64,000 nucleotides of DNA from Anarhynchus alexandrinus (taxonomy: Eukaryota > Chordata > Aves > Charadriiformes > Charadriidae), in the NCBI GenBank assembly GCA_008711295.1, contig VUYV01000149.1:1954980-2018979 (forward strand), given 5' to 3'. Shown here in pieces: positions 54,478 to 64,000 of the stretch. The notes under the pieces are model-generated. The model was not told where the DNA came from, did no database searches, and worked only from the letters and a program-made list of their open reading frames with translations. A program made the position numbers and the translations under genes. Position 1 is the stretch's first letter. The number at the start of each line of letters is the position of its first letter.

Positions 54478-57409
54478 CTGGACAATGACACAGGAAATTA
54501 AAAGCACTGGAGCTTTTCACTTTCTTGCCCAATAATTGCAAAGCTAATTTTTCCCCCTTATCTGGTAAATGTCAGTTCACTCCAGAAGATTATTTTGAAA
54601 GGAAGTACATTTCTTTAACGTCCTACATAGTGAAGAATCAATAGTTGCTAGGAAATGCATGCTTTGCTCTTGCGCATAACGGCAGTTCATTCAACACTGG
54701 ATGCAAGCAGATCATTCAGAAATGTTAAGTACTAGCATTACTATTTCAGTTTTCTAATCTTTTGCATTCCTATTGTCCTCTATAAAACATAACTAATTTG
54801 TGTGCCCTCGCCAATGGGGTCATATTTTTGTCTTGCAACTCCTACATATCAGTCATCTGTACATTCAGTGAAACAAGAAGGTAAATAGCTAATTTCTTTG
54901 AAATATTTTGATTTTTTAAAAAAAAAGTGTCCTAAAGAATAAAAGAAATTAAGATTCTGGTTCTGCAAAACACTGGCATGCTTGCTTGGTGAAGCACTGG
55001 TTTGCAGCTAAGCACAGAACAGTCCAGAGTCAACAGGACTTTTGAACGCTACAGAAATCCTCAGCAGGAGGGGTCTCCTCAGACTGGGACCTTCCAAAGA
55101 TGAGCTGACCTGCCAGTTGTCTCAGACCTCCCTGTGAAAAAATGTTCAGGATTTGAAATGTTACTTTTGTTTCAATGCCAAATCTAAGTGACATATTTTG
55201 AACTACAGAGCTGCCACATCATTTGCAAAAGTAAATATCTTTGCTTGTCACAGACCCAGGCCTGTTGCAGTTACATGGCCAAGTTGCTAAAAAGAGCCTG
55301 AAAAGCATTCCCTGGAAAATATGTCACTTTAATATTAATTTTGGACCTTTGAGAGCATGGACAGATTTCAGGTTTATTAGTAAAAGTAAACTTATTTCTC
55401 AATCATTACTGCGCCCAGCATTCTGAAATGTTACCATTTTTTTTTGCAATTTCTTGTTGCAAAAACAATCTAAATATATTTATTAATATTACACCGAGAA
55501 ACAAAATCATATGGGCCAAGTGCCAAATTTGCTGGCTCTGTTGAACTCGAAAAGCTGAAGGCCTTAATATGCACGCTATTTAATACATTTTTTTGGTGGA
55601 AATTTGTATCCTAATGAATTTTAATAAATGGGAAGGAACTTCAGTTCCCTAAAACACAAGCGTCAGACTGAAAAATGAAAACAATCCCTGATCCACACTG
55701 CACCTTCTAGAAGGTCATTTTAGTTTCTGACAGTGCTAATAGTATGCGTGAGTTGGCGCTTACTCCCCCATCAGATGGAAATCAGCCTGTTCCATTAGCT
55801 CTCCATGAGATTTGCCCTGTGAGGTGCTCCAGCTCCTCTGAGCTATACCACGGCTACAGAAGTTTGGATCACTTAATCTGGTCCATCTGCCAAACAGTGA
55901 TTTCAGCATCCCTGTCTGAACTCCCCTTTTAGATGAATATTCTAACATTTTCCTGTATGTAGAGCCAACTTTGTTAGCACCAATGTGGCGGCAGTCCGAC
56001 CGAGACATAACAAATGCTCTAGAGGCTGTGGGAGGTCTTCAATGAATTAAATATGTGGTTTCCTTTATTATATTGCAGATTGCCTCCGCATTGCAAATAC
56101 CACCTGGCACAGACATGTACTAAACACTTGAAGTGGTAACGTTCCCCTGTACAGCTGAAGCAGTGTCATGTCAAATAACAGAGAGGTAAAAAGGTCGTTA
56201 TTTTTAAGTGTAAAATAGACTTTCCCAATATGCAATTAGACAGATGCTCATGGAAATTTGTAATGGGTGCCCATCTAGCCTGGTCCTGCACTCTGTCAGG
56301 CCCCTGCACCCCTAACATCGCGTATCTGCTGCCTTTGGCTGCTGCTTTAGTCATGCTGGCAAAACTGCCGCTCTTGGAAAGCCGCACAGGGACGCCTCTG
56401 TCCTCTGCTGGGTGTTACTGAACGGCTGTAGGCTCTGCAGTGGGTCTCACATCCAAACATGAATAGGAGAAGTACACTTTCCTCTTTAGTATGCATGCCA
56501 CTTGAGTTCTCCAGAGCTGCCTGTGTCGTGACCAGCTGCTCAGTTTTTATGGAGAGCGCAGGCAATATGCTCAGCTGAGTGCCACTAGTGATATTTGGGC
56601 AAAGCATTTGTTGCTGTGGCCTCTTTTTCCTCTTCATTTTGACTGCTCCTACAAAGCCCTTTTTGTTGGTGTTTCCTATGCTATAGCTCGTAAACTGCTT
56701 TCCACGGCAGCTATACCTTAACAGTCACCTGGTCGTATATCAGGATGGGAGTTTCCTCATACCTTTATTTCATTTATATGTATGACTATGCAGGGTTTTT
56801 TTCATATTGTGCTTGAAGACAGTGGCTCAGTCTCAGTGTACCGTTAAAACATTCTCCCACATTGTCTTCCCTGTCTTGGTTACATCTAGCATCTCTTCTT
56901 ACCTTAACACTTGCAATAAGATAATGATGATAGTTAAGCGTAACCTGGTTTTGAAACTTAGATACTGAGGAGGGATGGTCAGTAGTTAAGTCAGAGGGCT
57001 GAGAGGAGTGGGTTTTGTTTTTAGCTCTGTCAAAGTCCCTCAGCAGAGCCCGATTTTGGATCTGTGCCCTGTTTGTGAAACGGAAATACTACCTTGCCAA
57101 ATACCAGTTTGGAGAGTAAGTCAGCTGCTGATAGCCAACCCTCTTATAAAAGGGGATTAATGCTATGAGAAAAATCTGAGCTCTGGAGTAGTGTGTACAA
57201 ATAAATCTAGGACAACGAATAATTAATATGCAAAAATCCCTTAAGGAATGTAAGATAAAGTAATTCTATTGTATTTTCTATGAAAGTCAAGGAGGCTGTC
57301 ATATTAGAGTCATTTTTGACAAGCAGTGAACCTGAGAAACAATTTTCAAAATGGGGAGAAAACAGTAACAGAATGGCAGAATGAAGTGCCGAAGCGTGTT
57401 GTGCAGGTT
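54478..57409. other. EFCC1 intron (left part)
   Basis: Left part of the roughly 6.5-kb intron between the exons ending at 60982 and starting at 54477. AT-rich, without recognisable exons. A CpG-poor GC-richer patch near 56280-56420 carries no supported frame. Confidence 0.5.
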
Positions 57410-58820
57410 ATCTTTCAAATCAGTTCACCCCCAAAGGACTGGAGGGTGGCAAAATGTAGCACCAGTTTTTAAGAGAGGCTACAGAGATGATCTGAGGAAC
57501 AGCAAATCACCTCAAAAGTATCGGTAATTCTGTCAGGCAAATTGATAGGAACTGTAATGGGGAAGGGAATTGGTGAATACATAGATAAACAAGGTGAAGA
57601 ATCAATTAGATTTCTTTGAAAGGGTCTATGAATATATATGAATAACGCTCATTCAGTTGATAGAGTGAATTTTGCATCTGCAAAAAGCTTTTGATAAGAT
57701 TCATCACCAAAGACTCAAAAATATAAAAAAAAAAGTAACTGCCACAGGGCAGTAGCACAGGTCCTGCCATGGACTTACAGCTGGTTAAAAGGGGGGGGCA
57801 GAGCACAGAGTGACAGACCAGGATTGAAGGTTTCATAGTGGAGGGAGATAATCCTTAGGGTCTCCCAAGGAGCTGGGTTAAGAGCTGACCTGTTCAGCAT
57901 ATTCAGAAATAATTTTTAAAACAGGCAAATGTCAAATTGTATTGCTCTCAATACAATTTTTGGGGGTAATCAAAACTAAAGCTGCCTGTGAAGAATTACA
58001 GCAGGAGTTCATGATATTGAATAGCTATGGACAATAAAAGCTCAGATGAAATTCAGTGTCAATAATGCAAAGTAAGGCATGCAGGAAAGGTATGCAATGT
58101 CGTACTTATGCAGTGGTGATGACTGCCACTCAAGAAGGAGATACAGAAGAGCTGCAATCTCCTGAAAATAGCTCAGTGGTCAGCAGAGATCAGAAGGATA
58201 CAGGCTGGGAGCTACCAGGAAAGGAACTAGGGACAAAACAGAAACTCTGATTATGCCATGAAGGGCTTGCATTTGAATACTAAGCACACTTTCAGTTCTT
58301 CTTATTCAAAAAGGGTTATAGAGCTTGAAAACTACATGGAAGAATAACACAGAGTAACAGAAGTAAGCAATGGTTTCTATACCAAGGAGCTGAGGGAGAC
58401 TAGGAATTGTGATAAGTGAGACAATATTTCTGGTGCTAAAAGTCTGTAAAATTATGAGGGAGAGATCATTTGCTGATTCCCAAGCACGAAACCGAGGTGA
58501 CAGTGGATGATCAGGCTGCAGATTTAAAGCTAACAAAACCAAATCCTCAAAACCTGTTCCTTTCTAACTAGTGTGTGGAGATACCAAAAGCATCACTAGC
58601 TTTAAAGAAAGAAAAGGTAAATTCATGGTAAATAGCTCCAATACTGGCCATTAAACATGATACTCCATGCACCATCCAGTTCAAGATGTGTCTGTCCCTC
58701 GTGTACTGGGAATCAGGTGAGTAATACCAAGAGGAAAATCCTCTGTACTGTTTCTCATTGCTTTTCTCTAAGCAACTGCTGCTTGCCATCAGGCGTGTGA
58801 TATGAGGATGAACTTTTCAT
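57410..58820 (+). mobile_element. Ancient CR1/L3-like LINE, RT region to 3' UTR, degraded
   Basis: About 1.4 kb keeps the order of an amniote CR1/L3-type LINE at DNA level, antisense to EFCC1 within its intron. In order: ggactggagggtggcaaaat with a following gcaccagtttttaa (about 57440); gcaaaaagcttttgataag and catcaccaaagactc (57680-57717), matching the AFDxVxHxxL RT motif; ctggttaaaag (57781); gggtctcccaaggagctggg (57858-57877), the QGSxLGP block; tgaaattcagtgtcaataatgcaaag (58047), the MKFNxxKCK block, partly quoted; ttgaatac with tcaaaaagg (58270-58315); gatttaaagctaacaaaac (58521); and aaattcatggtaaatagctcc (58619). Many stops and indels mean it has long been inactive. Confidence 0.72.
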
Positions 58821-60783
58821 TTGACCCTGTATGACAGGTCATAAACTAATTGTCTTTTTAATTAAGCTGACAGTTTGTATGTGAGCTTTTATAGAAAATC
58901 ATTGGCATTTCTTTGCAACGCTACACTTGGCAGCCTATCACTTTATTTTTAGAATTCGCTCATGTTTTCTCCATCTATTATTCCCAGGTCCTGACACCTT
59001 CATCACCCTGTCTTCAGTAGCAACTATTTTTAAATGTTCGGTTGTTGGAAAGCAGAACTTTCTAGACATGACAAATTTCAGAACTCTTTTATCCCCTGGT
59101 TTTGCAGTCTTAGACTGAAGCAATTATTAATTGCTATTTGAGAGTGTTGCTTTCCACTTGCCTGCTGAGTTTGTTACTTGTTAGCTTTGTTGTTGTTTGT
59201 CTAATTTTCAGCATTAAGCGGGTCCAAATAGAAGTATATAGAGCAACGTATAAGGTAGTTTTGTCAGGTCATCAGAGAAAGTGTTCTTGGTGGTTTACTT
59301 ATTAAGCCAGTATATTTAGTTGCAAGTTAGATGAGAGAGAAAATTTCTCAGTCTTCCAATTTGCTTTGTGTTGATTACAGTCACCTTTTTGAAAGCAATT
59401 ACTTATTACTTGTCTGTCTGTTCTGTAGTATCAAAACCCCCCCGACAACCTATAACTGCACACAAGAAATAAATGCTGGCTAAATAAAAGTAAGAAGGTT
59501 TAAGAATATGAATTTCTAACAGGCTCAAAATGATTCATCCTACTGATTTTAAATTCATGTTGCAGTGAGTTGGCACTGTCTTATTCACCTCCCTGCTTGT
59601 CTTTAAATCAAGAGCAACTGATTACATTTTTGTCCTGGGATTTTGTATTAATCTATTGATAATAGCACATTTCTGAACAAGGTACACAGAACTAATATAA
59701 ATCAGCAGAGATTAAAAAGAAGGCAATATGATACTGCAGAAGAAGGTGAGTGCCTTAATGGAAAAAAAGGAGAAGAAGAAAACTGGCACTACCTACAGGA
59801 AGGTAGTTCCTTCCTATAGCTAAAAGATTAAAATTAGTTTTTTATGTGGGCTGATGTTAAGCATTATAGAAGGAGGCTTTGTGTTGCTCTAAGGAGTACT
59901 ACAGGAATAAATTGTCATTGAATACTGCAAATTGTGTAAGACATGAGTATGATTTTATTCTGTTTTTAAATGTTTTTCTTCACAAGTAAACTTTCATTTA
60001 ATTTAGTCAAGGGGGAAACTGATATGAAACAGTGATAAAAATCAAAGGATGGCAACATGTAAAGAAGTTGAATATTTTACTCTCACTTTAAATAGTTTAC
60101 TGATTAAGACAGTCCTTCCAGAACTACTGAAATCTTTACGCTGCTCTTAAAGAAGGGATATAAAACACTGAACAAGCACTAACTGAGCCTTAGGACAAAG
60201 CAGACCAAAGCAATGCACATGGTGTGCTATTTTTGTTTCACAGAAAGATTGCCAGCATTGAAATCGATGCCCACCAATGGCTGAAGTTTGCAGTATTTAA
60301 ATGGTAAGATCACACGGGACTACTAGGATACTGCACTGAGATTTTTAACTACTGTGGTTATAACCTCTGCTGAAGAAAAGTTGAACGTGCTGCTAAGCCT
60401 GAGAACTGTTTTTTTTAAATTTAGAAATATATTGGTCTAAGCCTGAGAACCAGCCAGAGTAAACTGGATGATTTCCTCTGAAGGATTCCAAAGCGGTGAG
60501 CCCTACAGCTCGGTCAACTGGTGGGATTTCTTGAAAAGTCACTGTGCTCCCAGAGGAGCTGGGTGTCTTGGGACATGTGGAGTGCTTCATCCACAGCCGA
60601 GGAACCACTCAAAGCTGCCTGCAGCAACCCTATGGTTAATGTGCAGCTCTTTGGTCTGCACTGGTATCCGTCCCAAGCACAGCATCAGTAAACATCCTAA
60701 ACCATTTAAATAAAGGGTAGGGTTTGAAGAGCCTGTGTCTGACTGTGGCTGGTGTACATCTCATCCTCCAAAGGAATGGAGGT
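58821..60783. other. EFCC1 intron (right part)
   Basis: AT-rich intronic sequence right of the ancient LINE. No exon or repeat recognised. Confidence 0.5.
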
Positions 60784-60981
60784 TCAGGGAGGAACCAGCC
60801 TGGAAATGCAGGTGTTACAGGAAAGCATCAGATGTTTGAGCTGACGAACTATCGGCACAGTGAGACACATCAGCAACACAGAGCAGAATGGCCAGAATAA
60901 AATAGAAATGCATATGGATATAAATGCAGCTACTCCAAGATGCATAACTAACTCTTTCACACTCAGCTTGGCACCTGTTAC
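60784..60981 (-). other. Open hydrophobic read-through of the EFCC1 exon into its intron
   Basis: If the donor at 60982/60981 is not used, the frame stays open for 65 more codons to a TGA at 60786-60784. The extension starts VTGAKLSVKELVMHLG and continues as a strongly hydrophobic Ile/Leu/Phe/Cys-rich stretch of about 32 residues (FISICISILFWPF within it). It ends in a short basic and Cys-containing tail, as in tail-anchored proteins. It could be an alternative 3' terminal exon or simply intron that happens to be open. No good polyadenylation signal is seen nearby; the nearest candidate (ATTAAA, minus) is about 780 bases downstream near 60000. Confidence 0.35.
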
Positions 60982-61147
60982 CTCTTCCATATTTGTTTCC
61001 AGTTTCTTCACTTCGTGCCCTTTAAGCTCAAGCTGTTCAGTTAGCTGTGTGATTCTCTCTGCGAGCTCCGCAGGGGCTGTGTCGTAGCCATCAGTATTGG
61101 TGGTCTCCAAGTAAGACATTAGCTTTTTCCATGTTTTTTCATCACAT
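60982..61147 (-). CDS. EFCC1: EFCC1 internal exon (start of coiled coil)
   Basis: A 166-base exon. The acceptor (CTATAG|A) lies just right of 61147, and the donor (GAG|GTAACA) follows 60982. One base completes the split Gly codon of the upstream exon, and then 55 codons follow. The product starts CDEKTWKKLMSYLETT, has a Thr/Ala-rich linker (TNTDGYDTAPAE), and runs into a heptad pattern (LAERITQLTEQLELKGHEVK, then KLETNMEE). The exon leaves in phase 0, matching the exon at 54477. The coiled coil continues across that junction, which supports the splice over the open read-through frame. Confidence 0.7.
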
Positions 61148-61439
61148 CTATAGAAAAAATTAAAAAGTTAGTGAAACCTCACAATGAAGCTGTTTGTAAG
61201 AGCCAGTTTTCCTGCAAAAGCCTTGACAGCACATATCACAAATCGGTGTCCTAGCTGACACCAATTAGGATTAGGTGGGAATGTCCAGCATGTTGTTTCC
61301 CCTGTGCTGCAAAGGATGCACAAAGGGGCCTGCCGATTTTGCCATATAGTGTTACTGCTTCTTACTGGAGTCATAGTGCCTTCAGGTCATGAAATGGCCT
61401 CTGCAAAGGGCTCAAACGACATTGATCTCAGAAACGTAC

Positions 61440-61572
61440 CCGCTGCCGCAGCAAGGGAGCTTGGCCAGTATTTTCTTCATTTGGTCCACCTGGGATTGCC
61501 GGTCACCTGCCCACTTCTCCTCCTCTTCATCAGAGGCAGCCTGGCCTTCCACAGAGCGGAACAGCTGATCCT
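61440..61572 (-). CDS. EFCC1: EFCC1 internal exon (acidic segment)
   Basis: A 133-base exon. The acceptor is GAGCAG|AG just right of 61572, and the donor is GG|GTACGT after 61440. It enters with two bases of a split codon, gives 43 codons, and leaves with two bases that pair with the single A of the next exon to make Gly. The product contains DQLFRSVEGQAASDEEEEKW followed by QMKKILAKLPCC. The LFRSVEGQAASDEEEE block is what I recall from vertebrate EFCC1 (EF-hand and coiled-coil domain containing 1), the neighbour of GP9 in human. EFCC1 is a predicted calcium-binding coiled-coil protein of little-known role. Its EF-hand exons, N-terminal to this one, were not found in the window. Confidence 0.7.
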
Positions 61573-62559
61573 CTGCTCGACAAACCAACAACCGCTTAGC
61601 AACAACACAAAAACCCTGATGTGCCACAGCTGTGGCTTTTTAAACTCCTGAGACTAGAAAGACAGAAGTGCGATTTGAAGAACCCCAGTCAAACACCACG
61701 CAGGGTCCTTCAGCAGTCATGGGAAGGGCCTTTTAAGCTGAGGCAAAGGAGCTTCAGCAAAGATCATTATTTTAAGAGTTTTGACTACTTCAGCAGTCCT
61801 TTGCAGGTAACTTGTAGCTCTTTCACTTAAATTCTCTTTTTTCTTTTGAGTAACTATAACGTAAAGATAAGCATGAAGGATTACTGTGTTATGGGGAGGG
61901 GGGCAATTACTCTTCTTACTACAATTGAATGTACACTTTGCAAGAGGAATGAGAAACTGTTGTACTGTGTAGGATTTTTTTTGCATGGTTATTGTACCAG
62001 TTGAACACCTATTCAGAGTGCAGGAATTTGATACAAACATTCCCTAATTCATTCCCTTACTGTGTTTTGAAGGGACAGCGATTTTAATATATAAATATTA
62101 AATGCATAGTTCTCTACTGTTTAGTTATATCTTTTTTACCTAAGCCTCATGTCTCCTCACATGCCAAATAAACTATAAATGAATTGTTTACAACACATGT
62201 AAATATGTACTGTTATATAGTAATATTTCAATACTTTTTAGCTGTATCTTATAAAAAAACAGTGCGTTTAACTCTTTTTTATCACAAGAAAATATTTACT
62301 GGGACTTAAAGGACTATTATGATGCTTGTAACTTACAGAGAGTCTTTTGAGACAGCGAGTACATGAAAAGCACTGGTCGCATCTTTATTCTGAATGTTTA
62401 TTTTGAGTTGACATCAGGTTAAGCCAATGTCAACATGATTTTAAATTTTATAATTATTTACCTTAATCGCTGTCAGGCAATTAAACAGGTTTAATGAATT
62501 CTAACAGAGCAATCAAGTCAAATGCTGTTATTTCTTCAAATACTGAAACACGTTTGACC
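61573..62559. other. EFCC1 upstream intron
   Basis: AT-rich sequence right of the acidic exon. No upstream exon ending in phase 1, as required, was recognised. No repeat seen. Confidence 0.5.
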
Positions 62560-62890
62560 TTCGGTAGCACTACAGGCGCTGTGCGTATTTAGTGCGTTGA
62601 GCCCAGGAGAGGGGGGCTCAAGGGGACGAGTCACCCGGCAGAGCCTCTCGGGTATAAATGACATGCTGTGTGGCGTCAAGGCCAGAAGCGCCTGCAGTTG
62701 GGGCCGGAACACCTTTTTCCAGTCGTGGCCGTTAGAAGGAGGCGTGTGCCGTGCCCGGGCGCGGGCCGGCGGGCAGCGCTCGCTCCCACCCGCGTAGTTT
62801 GCCAGGGTGCCCTTTGGGGGGCAGCCGTGCTCCACCGCGCCGCCCGCCCGCAGCCGGGGGGCTGCCCTCCGCGCTCAGCGACAAAGGAAA
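62560..62890. promoter_or_regulatory. Small orphan CpG island
   Basis: About 330 bases of CpG-dense sequence (gcccgggcgcgggccggcgg, ccgcgccgcccgcccgcag) in an AT-rich setting. Neither strand carries a recognisable protein. It could be an alternative EFCC1 promoter on the minus strand, the promoter of a plus-strand neighbour that starts near the right edge, or a methylation-free enhancer. The EF-hand exon of EFCC1 is itself GC-rich in mammals, but no EF-hand loop is readable here. Confidence 0.55.
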
Positions 62891-64000
62891 AATGGCATTT
62901 CTATTTTTTTTTTTCTTTTGGTTAACACTCAGCGTATGTTTGTTTACGCAAGTTTCATTCCAGTAGCATTCAATGTGCCTAATTTATAGGTTATCACGTT
63001 CAATAATTTATTGCCGGAGCAGGAACAAAGCTTAGTTGCGTGCAGTATTGCTTTTTAATTAGAGAATGAATGTCTGCATTTTCATGGCAATCCTTACACT
63101 GTACAAACTAATTTATTTCTTTCTGTGAGGCTGTGCACTGCTTAAACAAAAAACAAGCCCAAAACAAAAAAAGACTTTCTATTTTCAATCTGTGATACCT
63201 TATTAGTGAACTTTTTCTGTCATCATTTATTTTCTTGCCATAGGAGTTCAAAGGGATAACAACCAGAGTTTACAACTATTGTGGCAGCCATAGGAACTGA
63301 TTGCCCAACACTATGAATTCCTTGAAGAGCTTCGAACTGGTATGTTTAATCCAGTAAATTAATTGCAGTATGTGGTATAGCAGGCATTCAGATTAGGTGT
63401 TTAAAAATGGAGGAATTCTTTTACATCCCTCTTATAGGTAATGATTAGCAGGACTGGAAACCAGAGAGGAAAAGCGAAAGTTCTTATGCATCTTTCTTAA
63501 CATTAAGCCAGTATTTTATTAAAATTCTTCTACTGAGCTAATATTGAAAAAAAACATTCTGTCAGTAGAATCATAGAGCCCTTTATTATTGTGATATTTA
63601 GGCATTAATTTGTGAACTAGCTAATGTAGAATAACTTACCGAATTCCATTGATGCAAGTGCTCTTCTGCTCTAAGAAATTAATATTTATTAAAGTATACA
63701 TGAAAAATATAAATAATTCTGCATCTAGATTTATTTATCTAGGCTTATCCCAGATGTTCACACAACCTTTTTATTTGTTCAACTTTGAGTTATTTTTCTT
63801 TTCTGCCTAACTAATCCTTTTTATTTGATGGAACACTCTCTCGTATTTTTAAAGGTATAAACCCACAATTTATTTGTTTGTAAAGCTTTTGCTAAAGAGC
63901 TGTTTGTACTTGAAATATGGGTAGTATAGGTTAGACATGGGAACTGTCTTTGAGCTGACAAAGTGTCTGATTTGATAAAAATATTTGTAAAAGCAGGTTT
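62891..64000. other. Right flank, one weak exon candidate
   Basis: AT-rich sequence. A plus-strand segment at 63244-63339 is flanked by a good acceptor (TTATTTTCTTGCCATAG|) and donor (ACTG|GTATGT). One frame reads ELIAQHYEFLEELRT but has a TAG earlier in the exon. Another contains an ATG (63313-63315) in good Kozak context that opens MNSLKSFEL up to the donor. It could be a 5' exon of a plus-strand gene or chance. Confidence 0.3.

Noticed and set aside
62536..62835. Minus-strand frame in the small CpG island as the EFCC1 EF-hand exon
   Set aside because: No EF-hand loop pattern (DxDxDG...E) or expected N-terminal features; base composition explains the open frame.
1..64000. CRISPR arrays, bacterial operons, prophage or endogenous retroviral genes
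   Set aside because: No regular direct repeats with spacers, no ribosome-binding-site-led gene series, and no gag/pol/env-like frames or paired LTRs were seen.

Overview
The window looks like a piece of a bird (sauropsid) nuclear genome. The evidence is AT-rich, intron-scale non-coding DNA, sparse interspersed repeats made up of CR1-type LINE fragments, and vertebrate exons with consensus splice sites. Nothing bacterial, viral or plasmid-like was seen. Most of the 64 kb is non-coding. Three protein-coding genes can be supported, all on the minus strand, in the order RAB43 - GP9 - EFCC1 from left to right.

Layout. About 230-1110 is a CpG island with a 30-base assembly gap. It holds the first coding exon of RAB43 (782-1003), and the rest of that gene lies off the left edge. 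From 1.1 to 22 kb there is no gene, only a 5'-truncated CR1 LINE at about 9.78-10.41 kb and simple repeats. GP9, the platelet/thrombocyte glycoprotein IX subunit, is a single uninterrupted coding exon at 22163-22789. From 22.8 to 54.3 kb there is non-coding sequence with four repeat remnants: an old CR1, a CR1 3' tail, a tRNA-type SINE-like pair and an antisense CR1. From 54.3 to 61.6 kb three phase-compatible coiled-coil exons form part of one gene, called EFCC1 from a remembered family motif and its position next to GP9. Its largest intron contains a degraded, roughly 1.4-kb ancient amniote CR1/L3-like LINE. At 62.56-62.89 kb there is a small orphan CpG island, followed by one weak plus-strand exon candidate.

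How the genes relate. They are not a functional operon; they are a conserved chromosomal neighbourhood. Human 3q21 also places EFCC1 beside GP9, and RAB43 follows. As I remember it, human RAB43 is antiparallel to GP9, whereas here it is co-directional, which suggests a local inversion. RAB43 is a Golgi/endosomal Rab GTPase. GP9 is a subunit of the von Willebrand factor receptor complex. EFCC1 is a poorly studied EF-hand and coiled-coil protein.

The points most worth a second look are: (1) an open 65-codon, strongly hydrophobic read-through after the second EFCC1 exon, which would give a membrane-anchored isoform; (2) a GP9 cytoplasmic tail much longer than in human; (3) the ancient LINE and the tandem tRNA-like element; (4) the orphan CpG island. 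No wholly new system was identified.
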